64,000 bases of DNA from Bog-375 sp049698695 (GTDB taxonomy: Bacteria > Acidobacteriota > Terriglobia > Bryobacterales > Bryobacteraceae): positions 24,887 through 88,886 of the forward strand of contig JBAVYH010000094.1 in the NCBI GenBank assembly GCA_049698695.1, read 5' to 3'. The first letter of the stretch is position 1. Each line of letters starts with the position of its first letter. The position numbers and the translations under genes are program-made. The notes beneath the pieces were generated by a model that was not told the DNA's origin, did not search any database, and worked only from the letters and a program-made list of their open reading frames with translations. This document shows, in pieces, positions 17,899-25,919 of the stretch.

Positions 17899-17904
17899 CG
17901 GCGG

Positions 17905-18660
17905 CTAATTCTTGAAGGTCACGCCGCCGAACACGCCCGCGCCCTTGACGATCAGCCGCTTCGGGCTCGGGTTCAGGCTGCGATCCGGGTGCTGCGTCTG
18001 GTCCGTAAAGCCGCCAAACACGCCCGTGCCTTTCATTACGACTTCCCATGCGGCGGGAACCTTGATATCCGCGCCGCCGAACACCGCGTTCACTTCCAGC
18101 ACGGCGGAATCGCGCAGCATGGTCGCCCCGCGCAGGTCGATGTCGAATCCGCCGAAGACGCAGTCCACCTTGCCGCCCTGGAAGTCGCCGTCGGTGACCA
18201 CCCGCTTTCCGCCGCCGAAGACCGCTGACTCGTTCAGCTTGTTCACGCGCAAGTTGAACTTATCGGCCCACTCCGCGTGCCGGTTCAGCTTGCAGCCCCA
18301 TTCCGCGCTCGGCCCGAACAGCCGGTCGGTCAGCAACAACACGCCCACCGCGATCAGGATCAGCGGCCACAGGTCGCCCCACCCCATGTGCGGGACGCCC
18401 AGATTGCCCATCAGCAGAATGCCGCCGATACCGGTCAGAATTCCGCCCAGCACCTTGGACTTCGGCTCCGGCTGATCCACCACCTTGAAAATGCCCCAGG
18501 CGATCAGCGCCACCGGCCAGTACACAAAAATGTCGTGGAATGGCACGATTCCCAGGTTATTCAGAAAAAAGATAGCCCCGACGCCAATCAGGATCAGGGC
18601 GGGAATCCATTGGGCAGGCAGGCCTTCCTGAGGGCTCTGCTGGTTATCTTGTGGTGTCAT
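17905..18660 (-). CDS. LiaF-like / DUF5668 membrane protein
   Basis: This 251-residue protein has four N-terminal hydrophobic helices (IPALILIGVGAIFFLNNLGIV, IFVYWPVALIAWGIFKVV, a glycine-rich helix near 75, and WPLILIAVGVLLLTDRLF). A soluble beta-helical C-terminus follows, with repeated VFGG turns (ESAVFGG, DCVFGGFDID, NAVFGGADI, TGVFGGF, AGVFGGVTF). That layout is the LiaF/cell-wall-active antibiotic response family, which modulates a sensor kinase. ATG 18660 is chosen; the frame is open further upstream. It is the first gene of the operon with the LytS-type kinase and probably tunes its activity in envelope stress. Confidence 0.88.
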   Translation of the reverse strand: MTPQDNQQSPQEGLPAQWIPALILIGVGAIFFLNNLGIVPFHDIFVYWPVALIAWGIFKVVDQPEPKSKVLGGILTGIGGILLMGNLGVPHMGWGDLWPLILIAVGVLLLTDRLFGPSAEWGCKLNRHAEWADKFNLRVNKLNESAVFGGGKRVVTDGDFQGGKVDCVFGGFDIDLRGATMLRDSAVLEVNAVFGGADIKVPAAWEVVMKGTGVFGGFTDQTQHPDRSLNPSPKRLIVKGAGVFGGVTFKN

Positions 18661-18909
18661 GACCCCAGCGTAAGCCGCGGCCCGGCTCGAGGCACTTGCC
18701 AATCGGCGAATGGCGCCCAGCCGCCGGTGAGTGCCGGGAGCGCCGCGGCAAATGCCGGCCGGGTGAAACGAGGTGGCGCGCGCCCGCACTATCTTGATGG
18801 AGGTCCGGCCGGCCGTTCCCCTGGGTTCCTGCGGAATTGCGCCCGAAACCCGCCGGCGGGTCTAAGGCAATTGAATTGCTCTGTCGATACGTAGAGCGAG
18901 GTGGAGACG

Positions 18910-18996
18910 ATGATGGTGGCAGCCGGACTAGGGGTTTTAGTGGTGATTTGCCTGTTCCTTGCCATGATGGAGACCCCTCCGCACATTGGCAGATAG
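18910..18996 (+). CDS. Candidate 28-residue membrane microprotein
   Basis: ATG 18910 is preceded at 5-11 bases by AGGTGGAG, a strong ribosome-binding site. The frame encodes MMVAAGLGVLVVICLFLAMM followed by ETPPHIGR and a stop. That is a single hydrophobic helix with a short polar tail, as in small bacterial membrane proteins. There is no homologue that I recognise. The evidence is only the ribosome-binding site, the hydrophobic helix and the gene-free surroundings, so chance is not excluded. Confidence 0.35.
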   Translation: MMVAAGLGVLVVICLFLAMMETPPHIGR

Positions 18997-19183
18997 TACA
19001 CACCCGGAGTCAACTTGACACACCGGACGATCGAAAGGCGTCACGCAGGCAAACGCGGGTCCTCCGCCATGCGTAGTCCCCTGATATCCATTGTCAACAA
19101 CCCCTCTCTTTGAAGCGCCCCGCGCTCTGCCCATATCCCCCGTGCTGAAAAATCGAAGCGCAGGCTGTCAAGCCCTGCTGAGG

Positions 19184-19204
19184 CGAGATTCGTCTCGGCT
19201 TTTC
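19184..19204 (+). terminator. Terminator-like UUCG hairpin
   Basis: CGAGA and TCTCG close a TTCG loop (19184-19197), followed after two bases by TTTTCTT. It could end a short plus-strand transcript from the 18910 frame. Confidence 0.35.
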
Positions 19205-19222
19205 TTGGCCGCGTCCGTACGG

Positions 19223-19238
19223 GCCGGGCATGCCCGGC
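19223..19238. repeat. GTAGGG / GGCATGCC palindromic repeat, copy 3
   Basis: GCCGGGCATGCCCGGC is a perfect 16-bp palindrome preceded by CCGTACGG, close to the CCGTAGGG flank of the other copies. Confidence 0.7.
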
Positions 19239-19500
19239 GCGCCTCACACGAAGCACTCAACCGCGGCCAAGAATACGCGATCGTATTTGAAAGGGCTGGC
19301 CGGCAGAGTTCCAACCCGCGGCGCGCTTCCACTATTAAAGGTAGGCCGCCGGCCCGTTGAGGGTATCCCTATTCATTGCCCCTCGTAGACCACCTAAGAG
19401 AATCACCGCAATCGCGCCAAGAGTGCATGGAACGCCCCAGGAATTTATTAGCCTGCACCGGCTAAGGATTCCGCCAAGACCGCCGATAACTCCAGTAGTC

Positions 19501-20343
19501 GTGGAACACAGACAGGTCAGGCAGAACGCGCGACCCGGATGGAGCGTCAGTCCCGCGCGCGTGGGCGCACCGGGAGACTGGAAGGATCTGTTAAAGACAT
19601 GCGCGCAGCGAACCGAGGAAATGCGCGCCGAACATCGCGGTCGGGCCGGCCTGGACGAAACCGAAGAGATTGTCTTCGCCCTGGCGCGCGCGGTCGAACA
19701 GCGGGATGCGCAAACCGGCGGGCACTGCGAGCGCCTGGCGTTCATCAGTGTGGCGCTGGGTATCGCCTTGGGGCTGGATCGGGTGAGCCTGCTGGCGCTT
19801 TATCGCGGCGGCTATCTGCACGACGTGGGCAAAGTGGGGATTCCGGATTCCATCCTCTTCAAGCCCGGCAAGCTGACGGCGGAAGAATGGGTGACCATGC
19901 GCAGCCATTCCGTCCGTGGAGAAGAAATCTGCCGCCACCTGAAATCCCTGAGCGCGGTGTTACCGATCATTCGTCACCACCACGAGCGCTGGGATGGCTC
20001 CGGGTATCCGGACGGGCTGCGCGGCGATCAAATCCCGCTGCTGGCGCGCGTCTTGCAGATCGCCGATATCTATGACGCGCTCACCTCCGCGCGCCCATAC
20101 AAACCCGCCTACACACCGTCGGAAGCCATCGACATCATGCGCATGGAGACAGCGCGAAACTGGCGCGATCCGCGCATCTTCCATCTCTTCACGCGCCTGC
20201 AAAGCGAGGTGATCTCCAAGCTGGGAGATCTGGGAGGCACGGAACGCAGCCTGCCTTCCATGCAGCAGTCGCTGGTTAGCCTGCAACGGTCCCTGGTCAC
20301 GGAATCCCAGGCCCTCACCCATTCGGACCGGCAAGTGGCTTAA
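19501..20343 (+). CDS. HD-GYP domain phosphodiesterase (cyclic di-GMP type)
   Basis: HD-GYP proteins hydrolyse cyclic di-GMP. Visible metal and signature motifs are TGGHCERLAF, YLHDVGKVGIPDSIL (HD), MRSHSVRGEEIC, IIRHHHERWDGSGYPDGLRGDQIP (HD-GYP) and ADIYDALTSARPYK. There is no receiver or membrane domain, so it is a stand-alone enzyme of about 280 residues. The start is uncertain: GTG 19501 is used here. TTG 19357, GTG 19561 and ATG 19621 (with GAGG upstream) are alternatives. The first 50 residues from 19357 look non-coding. Confidence 0.85.
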   Translation: MEHRQVRQNARPGWSVSPARVGAPGDWKDLLKTCAQRTEEMRAEHRGRAGLDETEEIVFALARAVEQRDAQTGGHCERLAFISVALGIALGLDRVSLLALYRGGYLHDVGKVGIPDSILFKPGKLTAEEWVTMRSHSVRGEEICRHLKSLSAVLPIIRHHHERWDGSGYPDGLRGDQIPLLARVLQIADIYDALTSARPYKPAYTPSEAIDIMRMETARNWRDPRIFHLFTRLQSEVISKLGDLGGTERSLPSMQQSLVSLQRSLVTESQALTHSDRQVA

Positions 20344-20434
20344 GCGCCAGCCCGCCCTTGGGACGCCGCCAAGCGTGGCGACCGGGAAGTCCGCGACCCA
20401 CGCTCCGCCTCGGCTCGAGAACCGCCTGTTGTGA

Positions 20435-20674
20435 TCAGTACGGCGCTGAAAGCCGGCTGAATTCGAACGCCGTGGGATCGAGGCCGCGCGCGCGGAGCAT
20501 CCCGATGCAATCGGCCGGCGAATCGCCGATGGCTTCGATGCGCCGCAGCGCCAGGTTTCGCGGCGTGTAGATTTCCAAGGCGATGTACTTGCCGGCGAAC
20601 GCAAGTCGCTCGGCGATGGTAAGCCTCTCCGGAGACCGGCCAATCGCACGCTCCGGTTTCGTCGCTCGATCCAT
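20435..20674 (-). CDS. Small conserved-looking protein of unknown function
   Basis: I do not recognise this 79-residue soluble protein. It reads MDRATKPERAIGRSPERLTI, then AFAGKYIALEIYTPRNLALR, and ends GLDPTAFEFSRLSAPY. Composition is balanced and unlike the repeats around it. A TGCTACAAT promoter element lies just upstream on the same strand. ATG 20674 is used; GTG 20686 would give an almost leaderless transcript. It stands alone between the HD-GYP gene and the fucosidase gene. Confidence 0.6.
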   Translation of the reverse strand: MDRATKPERAIGRSPERLTIAERLAFAGKYIALEIYTPRNLALRRIEAIGDSPADCIGMLRARGLDPTAFEFSRLSAPY

Positions 20675-20695
20675 CACGGGCACCACTTCGGAAGA

Positions 20696-20704
20696 ATTGT
20701 AGCA
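20696..20704 (-). promoter_or_regulatory. Extended -10 promoter TGCTACAAT
   Basis: On the minus strand TGC plus TACAAT (20696-20701) lies 9-21 bases before the candidate starts of the small protein gene. No clear -35 is present. Confidence 0.5.
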
Positions 20705-20710
20705 GAGCGG

Positions 20711-20748
20711 GACGGGCGCCCTCGCCCGTGCCGGACCGCGGGTCCGGC
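20711..20748. repeat. Two tandem palindromic hairpins
   Basis: ACGGGCG/CGCCCGT (7-bp stem) is followed directly by GCCGGACC/GGTCCGGC (8-bp stem, loop GCG). The paired-hairpin pattern resembles 52676-52713. Confidence 0.6.
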
Positions 20749-20904
20749 AGCCAAGCCGGCGGGTCCACGGAAAAGGCAGGCCCTCTTGTCTTTCTGACTT
20801 CGAATCGACAAAGTGCGAAGGCCGATTGCGCCGTCTTTTTGTGAAACCATATAGACTGAGCGATGAGCCGCGGTCACCACTCCCGGCTCGCCGGAAAGGA
20901 TGCC

Positions 20905-22443
20905 ATGAAGTTTAGCAGACGAAGTGCGCTTGGCCTGATTGCGGCGGCGCCCCTTAGCCACCGGCTGCGCGCCGCGGCGGCCGATCTCGCGATTGCCAAG
21001 GGCCCGTTCGTGGGAACGCACGCATCGCTCGCCGCTTACCGCGTGCCGGAATGGTTCCGTGATGCCAAGTTCGGAATCTGGGCGCACTGGGGGCCGCAGT
21101 CGGCGCCCGAGGACGGCGATTGGTACGCCCGGAATATGTACATCCAAGGTAGCCCGCAGTATAAATACCACCTGGAGCATTACGGGCATCCCAGTAAGTT
21201 CGGATTCAAGGATGTGGTTCCGACCTGGAAGGGCGACCAGTTCGACCCCGAACATCTCCTGGACCTTTACAAAAAGGCCGGCGCCAAATACTTCGTCAGC
21301 ATGGGTGTGCACCATGACAACTTCGACCTCTGGAACTCCAAGTTCACCCGCTGGAACTCGGTGAACATGGGGCCCAAAAAGGACATCGTGGGGCTGTTTC
21401 GCAAGGCCGCGCTCAATCGCGGCCTCAAGTTCGGCGTCAGCGACCACCTCTGGATCAGCTACAAGTGGTTTGCGGTAAGCCACGGGAGCGACAAGACCGG
21501 CCCATTGGCGGGGATCGCCTACGATGGCGCCTATCCGCAGTGGGCCGACCTCTATCACGAGGCCGATTGCGCCCGGTTCGCCGGGCCGAACGTGGAGTGG
21601 AACGACAACGGCATTCCGGATTCCTGGAAGCGCAAGTGGTTTGACCGGATCAAGGATTTGGTCGACCATTACGAGCCCGACCTGCTGTACACCGATGGCC
21701 CGCTGCCATTCGAAGACTACGGGCTTCGCCAAGTGGCGAACCTCTATAACCTTAATGCCGCACGGCACGGCGGCGTCGTGGAAGCTGTCTACACCAGCAA
21801 GCGGCCGGAGGATTGCGAAACCGGAACCTGCGCCCTCGACGTGGAGCGCGGCGTGCCCGACCAGATTCTGCCGAATCCGTGGCAGACCGATACCTGCGTC
21901 GGCAACTGGCACTACAAACGCGACATCAAGTACAAGACTCCCAAGACCGTAATCGACCTGCTGGTGGATATCGTGAGCCGCAACGGCAATCTGCTGCTCA
22001 ACTTTCCGCTTCCCAACAGCGGCGCGCTGGACCCGGATGAGTTGAAGATCGTCGCCGCAATCACAAGCTGGATGGCGGTGAACAGCGAGGGCATTTACGG
22101 CACGCGCCCCTGGAAGATCTTTGGCGAAGGCCCGGGAACGCAGGTGGAGAAGAAGGGCGCCTTCAACGAATCGGCGCGCAAGGCGCTGACGGCCGAAGAC
22201 GTGCGCTTCACCACCAAGGGCGACACACTCTACGCATTTGTGATGGGCTGGCCCGCTGGGAGCGCGCTCATCAAGCCGCTCGGCACCGCCAGCCCGCAAG
22301 CGCCGGGCAAGATCGCCAATGTGGAATTGCTGGGCCACAAGGGCAGGCTCGAATGGTCGCAGACCGAAGCCGGCCTCAGCGTCACCATGCCGCACGAGCC
22401 GCCATCGCAGCATGCCGTCACGCTGAAGGTGGCGTTGGCGTGA
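20905..22443 (+). CDS. Secreted alpha-L-fucosidase, glycoside hydrolase family 29
   Basis: This 512-residue enzyme would release alpha-L-fucose. The N-terminus MKFSRRSALGLIAAAP is a Tat-type signal. GH29 features are WFRDAKFGIWAHWGPQSAPE, FVSMGVHHDNFDLWNSKFTRWNS, and the nucleophile region LLYTDGPLPF with Asp264. NGNLLLNFPLPNSGALDPDE and GIYGTRPWKIFGEGP follow. ATG 20905 is preceded by GGAAAGG; the frame is open to 20863, but that would put 14 residues before the signal peptide. With the nearby isomerase-like protein and ROK kinase it suggests use of fucosylated plant or microbial glycans. Confidence 0.92.
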   Translation: MKFSRRSALGLIAAAPLSHRLRAAAADLAIAKGPFVGTHASLAAYRVPEWFRDAKFGIWAHWGPQSAPEDGDWYARNMYIQGSPQYKYHLEHYGHPSKFGFKDVVPTWKGDQFDPEHLLDLYKKAGAKYFVSMGVHHDNFDLWNSKFTRWNSVNMGPKKDIVGLFRKAALNRGLKFGVSDHLWISYKWFAVSHGSDKTGPLAGIAYDGAYPQWADLYHEADCARFAGPNVEWNDNGIPDSWKRKWFDRIKDLVDHYEPDLLYTDGPLPFEDYGLRQVANLYNLNAARHGGVVEAVYTSKRPEDCETGTCALDVERGVPDQILPNPWQTDTCVGNWHYKRDIKYKTPKTVIDLLVDIVSRNGNLLLNFPLPNSGALDPDELKIVAAITSWMAVNSEGIYGTRPWKIFGEGPGTQVEKKGAFNESARKALTAEDVRFTTKGDTLYAFVMGWPAGSALIKPLGTASPQAPGKIANVELLGHKGRLEWSQTEAGLSVTMPHEPPSQHAVTLKVALA

Positions 22444-22449
22444 CGGCAT

Positions 22450-22484
22450 CGGCCGTTTGTGGCGAGGCTCAATCAAACGGGCCG
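22450..22484. terminator. Inverted repeat between convergent genes
   Basis: GGCCGTTTG and CAAACGGGCC pair with one bulged base between the ends of the fucosidase and hepT genes. It could act as a two-way terminator, although T tracts are short. Confidence 0.35.
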
Positions 22485-22503
22485 CGCGGTCGGCATGTCC
22501 GGT

Positions 22504-22863
22504 TCATTCAGGCTGCATCTCGCGCAACTGCCGCAGGGCGTGTTCACACGCGCTCGAGAGCGCCGGGAGATCAATCCGCACGATATCCCAAAGCCGGTCC
22601 GCCCGGATCGCGTCGTATTCATGGCGCAAGCGGTTGCCGAGCCCTCGGATCTGCTGCCAGGGCTGATCGGGCATTATAGTGGGCGCGATGTCTCCAAGCT
22701 TCGCTGCCGCTTCGCTTATTCGCTCAAGGCAGCGCTCCACGGCGTCGTTGGTTCGCGCGTCCTCTTCAAACGAAGCCAAGTCCATGCCGGTGACGTAGCG
22801 CTGGATGGCCTGCACGTTGTCGATGATGTCCTGCAAGCGGCGCAGGGGTTTCTCAGAAGGCAA
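22504..22863 (-). CDS. hepT: HepT-like ribonuclease toxin (DUF86)
   Basis: This 119-residue all-helical HEPN-family protein ends in the HEPN RNase motif region RGLGNRLRHEYDAI (Arg, four to six residues, His, then Tyr). HepT cuts RNA and is controlled by its MntA nucleotidyltransferase partner, which modifies it by AMP transfer. The start is taken as TTG 22863 (MPSEKPLRRLQDIIDN), overlapping the mntA stop by 11 bases. The frame stays open upstream inside mntA. Confidence 0.85.
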   Translation of the reverse strand: MPSEKPLRRLQDIIDNVQAIQRYVTGMDLASFEEDARTNDAVERCLERISEAAAKLGDIAPTIMPDQPWQQIRGLGNRLRHEYDAIRADRLWDIVRIDLPALSSACEHALRQLREMQPE

Positions 22864-23158
22864 GCGCGCGATCCCTGTCGATCTCTTTTTGCAGGCGCTC
22901 TTTGCGCACCGGTTCTTCGACGATATCCACTTTGCAGGCGAGGATTGCCGACAGCCGGCGCTCCAGCTCCTCAATGCGGCGGAAGTAGTCAAGGCCCGGC
23001 TTGGAAAAACTCTCTCCCAAGCGCACAGCCACATCGACATCGTAAGCGGGATTCTCGCGGCGCGCCACCGAGCCAAACAGGGACACGCCCATCACACCCG
23101 CCGCGCGTAGTTCGGCTTCATGCGCCTGCAAAGCGGCTATGACCTGCTCACGTTCCAT
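22853..23158 (-). CDS. mntA: MntA-like minimal nucleotidyltransferase antitoxin
   Basis: This 101-residue nucleotidyltransferase has GVSLFGSVARRENPAYDVDVAVRL, the GSxAR and D-x-D signature of the pol-beta minimal group. MntA antitoxins AMPylate a tyrosine of HepT to silence it. ATG 23158 begins MEREQVIAALQ; the frame is open upstream without support. It is co-transcribed with and overlaps hepT, in the usual antitoxin-first order. Confidence 0.87.
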   Translation of the reverse strand: MEREQVIAALQAHEAELRAAGVMGVSLFGSVARRENPAYDVDVAVRLGESFSKPGLDYFRRIEELERRLSAILACKVDIVEEPVRKERLQKEIDRDRALAF

Positions 23159-23234
23159 GATTCTATTCTGGCGACCACGCTTCCTCCCAGTCAAGGCCGC
23201 CAGAAAATGTCGTCGGGGAGTTCGCTCCGTATCG

Positions 23235-23240
23235 TACAAT
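23235..23240 (+). promoter_or_regulatory. -10 element TACAAT
   Basis: TACAAT lies 22 bases before ATG 23263, giving a leader of about 15 bases. No convincing -35 is visible. Confidence 0.4.
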
Positions 23241-23262
23241 GGCCGTGGGCTTCGGCTGATCT

Positions 23263-24156
23263 ATGCCACTCTCCCGGCGGCACCTGATGTGGGGGCTATC
23301 TGCGGGCGCGGTGCGTGCTGCAGCGCAGGAGCGCACCGCGAACGGGCCCCGGCCGCGCGTCTCGCCGGCGCTGTGCGTCCACATCGAACAGTTTCCGGGC
23401 ATCGGTTACGACGAATTGGGTGGCGTGATCCACGGGCTTGGTTTCGATGGGTGCGTGCTTTCGGTCCAAGAGGGCGGCCACATCACGCCGGAGCACGCCG
23501 AGCTCGATCTGATGCGCGGCGTCGAGGCGATGACCGGCAGAAGCGTGGATGTATACGCCATCGGCACGCCGGTCACTTCGCCCGCCGAACGAGTTCTGCA
23601 GTTGATCTTCTGGGTGGGCCACGAAATGGGCGTGCCCATCTTCCTCCCCGGGCAATGGACGCTTCCGGCCGAAGGCAACCTGGATGCGCGCCTGGCGGAG
23701 ATTCAGCGCGACCTTTCCGTACTGGCATCGTTTGCCGGCCGCGCCGGCATGGCGCTGGCTGTCCACAACGGACCTGGCGGCGACTTCGGCGGCGCGGTAT
23801 GGGATGCCGGCCTGCTGCTGCGCGGCATCGACGCGCGCTACGCGGGTTACGATTTCGATGTCGGCTACGCCGCGCGAATGGGAGCTCCGGCCGCTGCCCT
23901 GGCGCTGTGCATGGCCCTGCCGCGATTGAAAATGGTGACGGCGCGCGACTGCTACTGGACGAAGGGCTCTGGCGCCTGGACGCTCACCGAATGCCCGCTG
24001 GGAGAAGGAATGGTCGATTGGCCCGCCATGTTCCACACGCTGGCTGCGGCGCGTTACGCCGGGCCGATCCTGTTGCGGGTCAATTACCGTTCCGACGACC
24101 CGCTGGCCGCGCTGCGCCGGGACCTGGCGTTCCTCAAGAAACAACTGGCTCTCTGA
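23263..24156 (+). CDS. Secreted sugar-phosphate-isomerase-like TIM-barrel protein
   Basis: This 297-residue protein begins MPLSRRHLMWGLSAGAVRAA, a Tat-like signal. The rest has the AP-endonuclease-2/xylose-isomerase-like barrel layout: PALCVHIEQFPGIGYDELGG, LAVHNGPGGDFGGAVWDA, YDFDVGYAARMG, MVTARDCYW and CPLGEGMVDW, with metal-binding-type His, Asp and Glu positions. Exported members of this superfamily are abundant in Acidobacteriota and Planctomycetota; their substrates are mostly unknown. It lies between fucosidase/HepT and the ROK kinase. Confidence 0.78.
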   Translation: MPLSRRHLMWGLSAGAVRAAAQERTANGPRPRVSPALCVHIEQFPGIGYDELGGVIHGLGFDGCVLSVQEGGHITPEHAELDLMRGVEAMTGRSVDVYAIGTPVTSPAERVLQLIFWVGHEMGVPIFLPGQWTLPAEGNLDARLAEIQRDLSVLASFAGRAGMALAVHNGPGGDFGGAVWDAGLLLRGIDARYAGYDFDVGYAARMGAPAAALALCMALPRLKMVTARDCYWTKGSGAWTLTECPLGEGMVDWPAMFHTLAAARYAGPILLRVNYRSDDPLAALRRDLAFLKKQLAL

Positions 24157-24172
24157 CCGCCGGCTTCTTTGT

Positions 24173-24230
24173 TATCGCCAAACCGCTCCCGCCTCCGATC
24201 ATAACCAGGGCCGTGAGGCAGTGGAGTGGT
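24173..24230. repeat. Degenerate copy of the GCCAAACCGCT repeat
   Basis: The segment between the isomerase-like gene and the ROK gene contains ATCGCCAAACCGCTCCCGC and a partly complementary GGGCCGTGAGGCAGTGG. It shares GCCAAACCGCT with the better-preserved palindrome at 54473. Confidence 0.4.
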
Positions 24231-24290
24231 TCACCTGAGAATCTCGTAAATCACAGTGTGCGTCATGAACCCTCCGCCCCGCAGCGGCCG

Positions 24291-25235
24291 CTACGAGCGC
24301 GGAGCCATGGCGAGGCCGGCGGCGCCGACGATGCCGGACTTATCGGCTACCTGTTGTTCCACCAGCGGCACCTCCCGGCCCAGCAGGCCGCGCGAGCGCT
24401 CCCACACGGCGTCCTGCAAGGGGGACAGCAAATCCGCGCCGGCATTGGCCACCTGGCCGCCGATGATGACGATCTCGGGGTCGAAGGTGTGCAACAGGCC
24501 GGCCAGCGCGGCGGCGAGTTTGGCGATGGCGTCCAGAATGATGGTCGAGGCAAGCTCATCGCCCTCGCGCGCGGCCTGAAAAATGGTGCGGCAGTTGACC
24601 AGTTGCGGCTGTTCGCGAAACAGGCGCGTGAGCGAGGACTCGCAACCGCGATGCACGGCGGACCAGGCTTGCGCCTCGATGGCGCGCGCGGAAAACACCG
24701 TCTCCAGGCAGCCGCGATTGCCGCACGCGCATTGCGCCCCGTCGGGCGCCACGGTCAGATGGCCCAGGTTGCCCGCCATGCCCGTGTGGCCGCGTAGCAG
24801 TTGGCCGCCCGCCAGCACGGCGCCGCCCACCCCCTGGCCGAGGGTGAGCATGACAACGTTCTCGCGGCCGCGCGCCGCGCCCCACACTATCTCACCCGCC
24901 AGCGCCACGCGAGCGTCGTTATCGGCGAAGACCGGTACGTCGGGCGGCAGGCCCACCAGGTCGCTGAGGCGCAGCCCTTCGAGGAAGTGCAAGGTTCCGC
25001 GCAGCAGCTCGACGCGCGTGCTATCCGGGTCGATGATGCCTTTGCAGCCGACGCCGACCGCGGCGGGCTGCGAGGTCGCTTCCAGCAGCCAGTCGATGGC
25101 CTCGTGCAGCGAGGGCAGCAGCGAATCCAGATTGCCCGGCGTTTCGATGGTGCGTGCGGCAAGAATGGCGCCCGCTTCGTCGACCATCCCGGCCTTGATT
25201 TGCGCGCCTCCGATATCGATTCCCAATACCATCAT
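24291..25235 (-). CDS. ROK-family sugar kinase
   Basis: This 314-residue ROK protein probably phosphorylates glucose or a related hexose; there is no N-terminal helix-turn-helix, so it is not a NagC-type repressor. Motifs are GIDIGGAQIKAGMVDEAG (phosphate binding), PVFADNDARVAL, LTLGQGVGGAVLAGGQLLRG with GMAGNLGHLTV, and the zinc knuckle CACGNRGCLET. EIVIIGGQVA lies near the C-terminus. ATG 25235 or the adjacent 25232 is the start. Confidence 0.9.
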   Translation of the reverse strand: MMVLGIDIGGAQIKAGMVDEAGAILAARTIETPGNLDSLLPSLHEAIDWLLEATSQPAAVGVGCKGIIDPDSTRVELLRGTLHFLEGLRLSDLVGLPPDVPVFADNDARVALAGEIVWGAARGRENVVMLTLGQGVGGAVLAGGQLLRGHTGMAGNLGHLTVAPDGAQCACGNRGCLETVFSARAIEAQAWSAVHRGCESSLTRLFREQPQLVNCRTIFQAAREGDELASTIILDAIAKLAAALAGLLHTFDPEIVIIGGQVANAGADLLSPLQDAVWERSRGLLGREVPLVEQQVADKSGIVGAAGLAMAPRS

Positions 25236-25430
25236 GCGTGCTATTCAATATACGCCAGCCCGCGCCGCGCGAATAGGCAGATCCCGCAATGCGAAATACC
25301 GCAGGAAGGCAGCCGCTACGGATCATGCGGCGGCGCAGAGGCCCGGCGGCAAGTAAGGGGGGCGGGCGTGACGCCGCCGGGAGGAGGCGGTTCCGGGGGG
25401 AAGGGGCGGTGATGGTAAGCTAATCGAAAG

Positions 25431-25919
25431 ATGACTGTAGACGAAATACGAGAGCTGATCCAGTTGGCGTCGGAAACGGGGATCGCGGAACTGGAAGTGC
25501 AGCGCGGCGACAACCGCGTGCGCATCCGCCGCGCCGCGTTTGCGGCGCAGGAGATCGTGCTGGCGCCGCCGTCCTACGCGGCAGCGGGGCCGGTACAGGC
25601 GGCGCCGGCGGCGGCTCACGCAGCGGCCCCTGCGGAACCGCCGGAGCCCAAGGACCTGGAAAAAGCGGCCGACGCCAGCCTCACACTGGTGAAATCGCCC
25701 ATTGTCGGCACCTTTTATGAGTGTCCTTCGCCAGGCGCGCCGCCGTTCGTGCGCCTGGGCGAGAAGGTGCAGCCGGGCAAAGTGCTGTGCATCATCGAAT
25801 CCATGAAGCTGATGAACGAGATCGAATGCGAGACCTCGGGCATCCTGGAAAGCAAGCTGGTGATGAACGGGCAGCCGGTGGAGTACGGGGAGGCGTTGTT
25901 TGCCATCCGTACCGTTTAA
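25431..25919 (+). CDS. accB: Biotin carboxyl carrier protein of acetyl-CoA carboxylase
   Basis: AccB carries carboxybiotin between the two half-reactions of acetyl-CoA carboxylase. It has the N-terminal helix MTVDEIRELIQLASETGIAELEV, an Ala/Pro-rich linker (about residues 50-80), and the biotinyl domain with VKSPIVGTFYECPSPGAPPF and the biotin attachment lysine in CIIESMKLMNEIE. The 162-residue length is normal. It overlaps accC by 20 bases. Confidence 0.96.
   Translation: MTVDEIRELIQLASETGIAELEVQRGDNRVRIRRAAFAAQEIVLAPPSYAAAGPVQAAPAAAHAAAPAEPPEPKDLEKAADASLTLVKSPIVGTFYECPSPGAPPFVRLGEKVQPGKVLCIIESMKLMNEIECETSGILESKLVMNGQPVEYGEALFAIRTV

Larger units (their letters stand above)
18661..19356. other. 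Long intergenic region, about 700 bases
   Basis: The region lies between the divergent LiaF-like gene and the HD-GYP gene. It holds a 28-codon open frame with a good ribosome-binding site (18910), a UUCG-type hairpin with a T tract (19184) and one palindromic repeat (19223). Other short frames look random. It may also contain the LiaF-operon promoter, but no convincing -35/-10 pair was seen. Confidence 0.5.

Noticed and set aside
16822..18228. Long plus-strand open frame opposite the LytS-type kinase and LiaF-like genes
   Set aside because: It is a GC-rich shadow frame; the minus-strand frames have clear family motifs and operon spacing.
19364..19560. Hydrophobic minus-strand frame with several cysteines upstream of the HD-GYP gene
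   Set aside because: It has a run of helix-like residues, but no start with a ribosome-binding site and no family match; it overlaps the probable 5' end of the HD-GYP gene.
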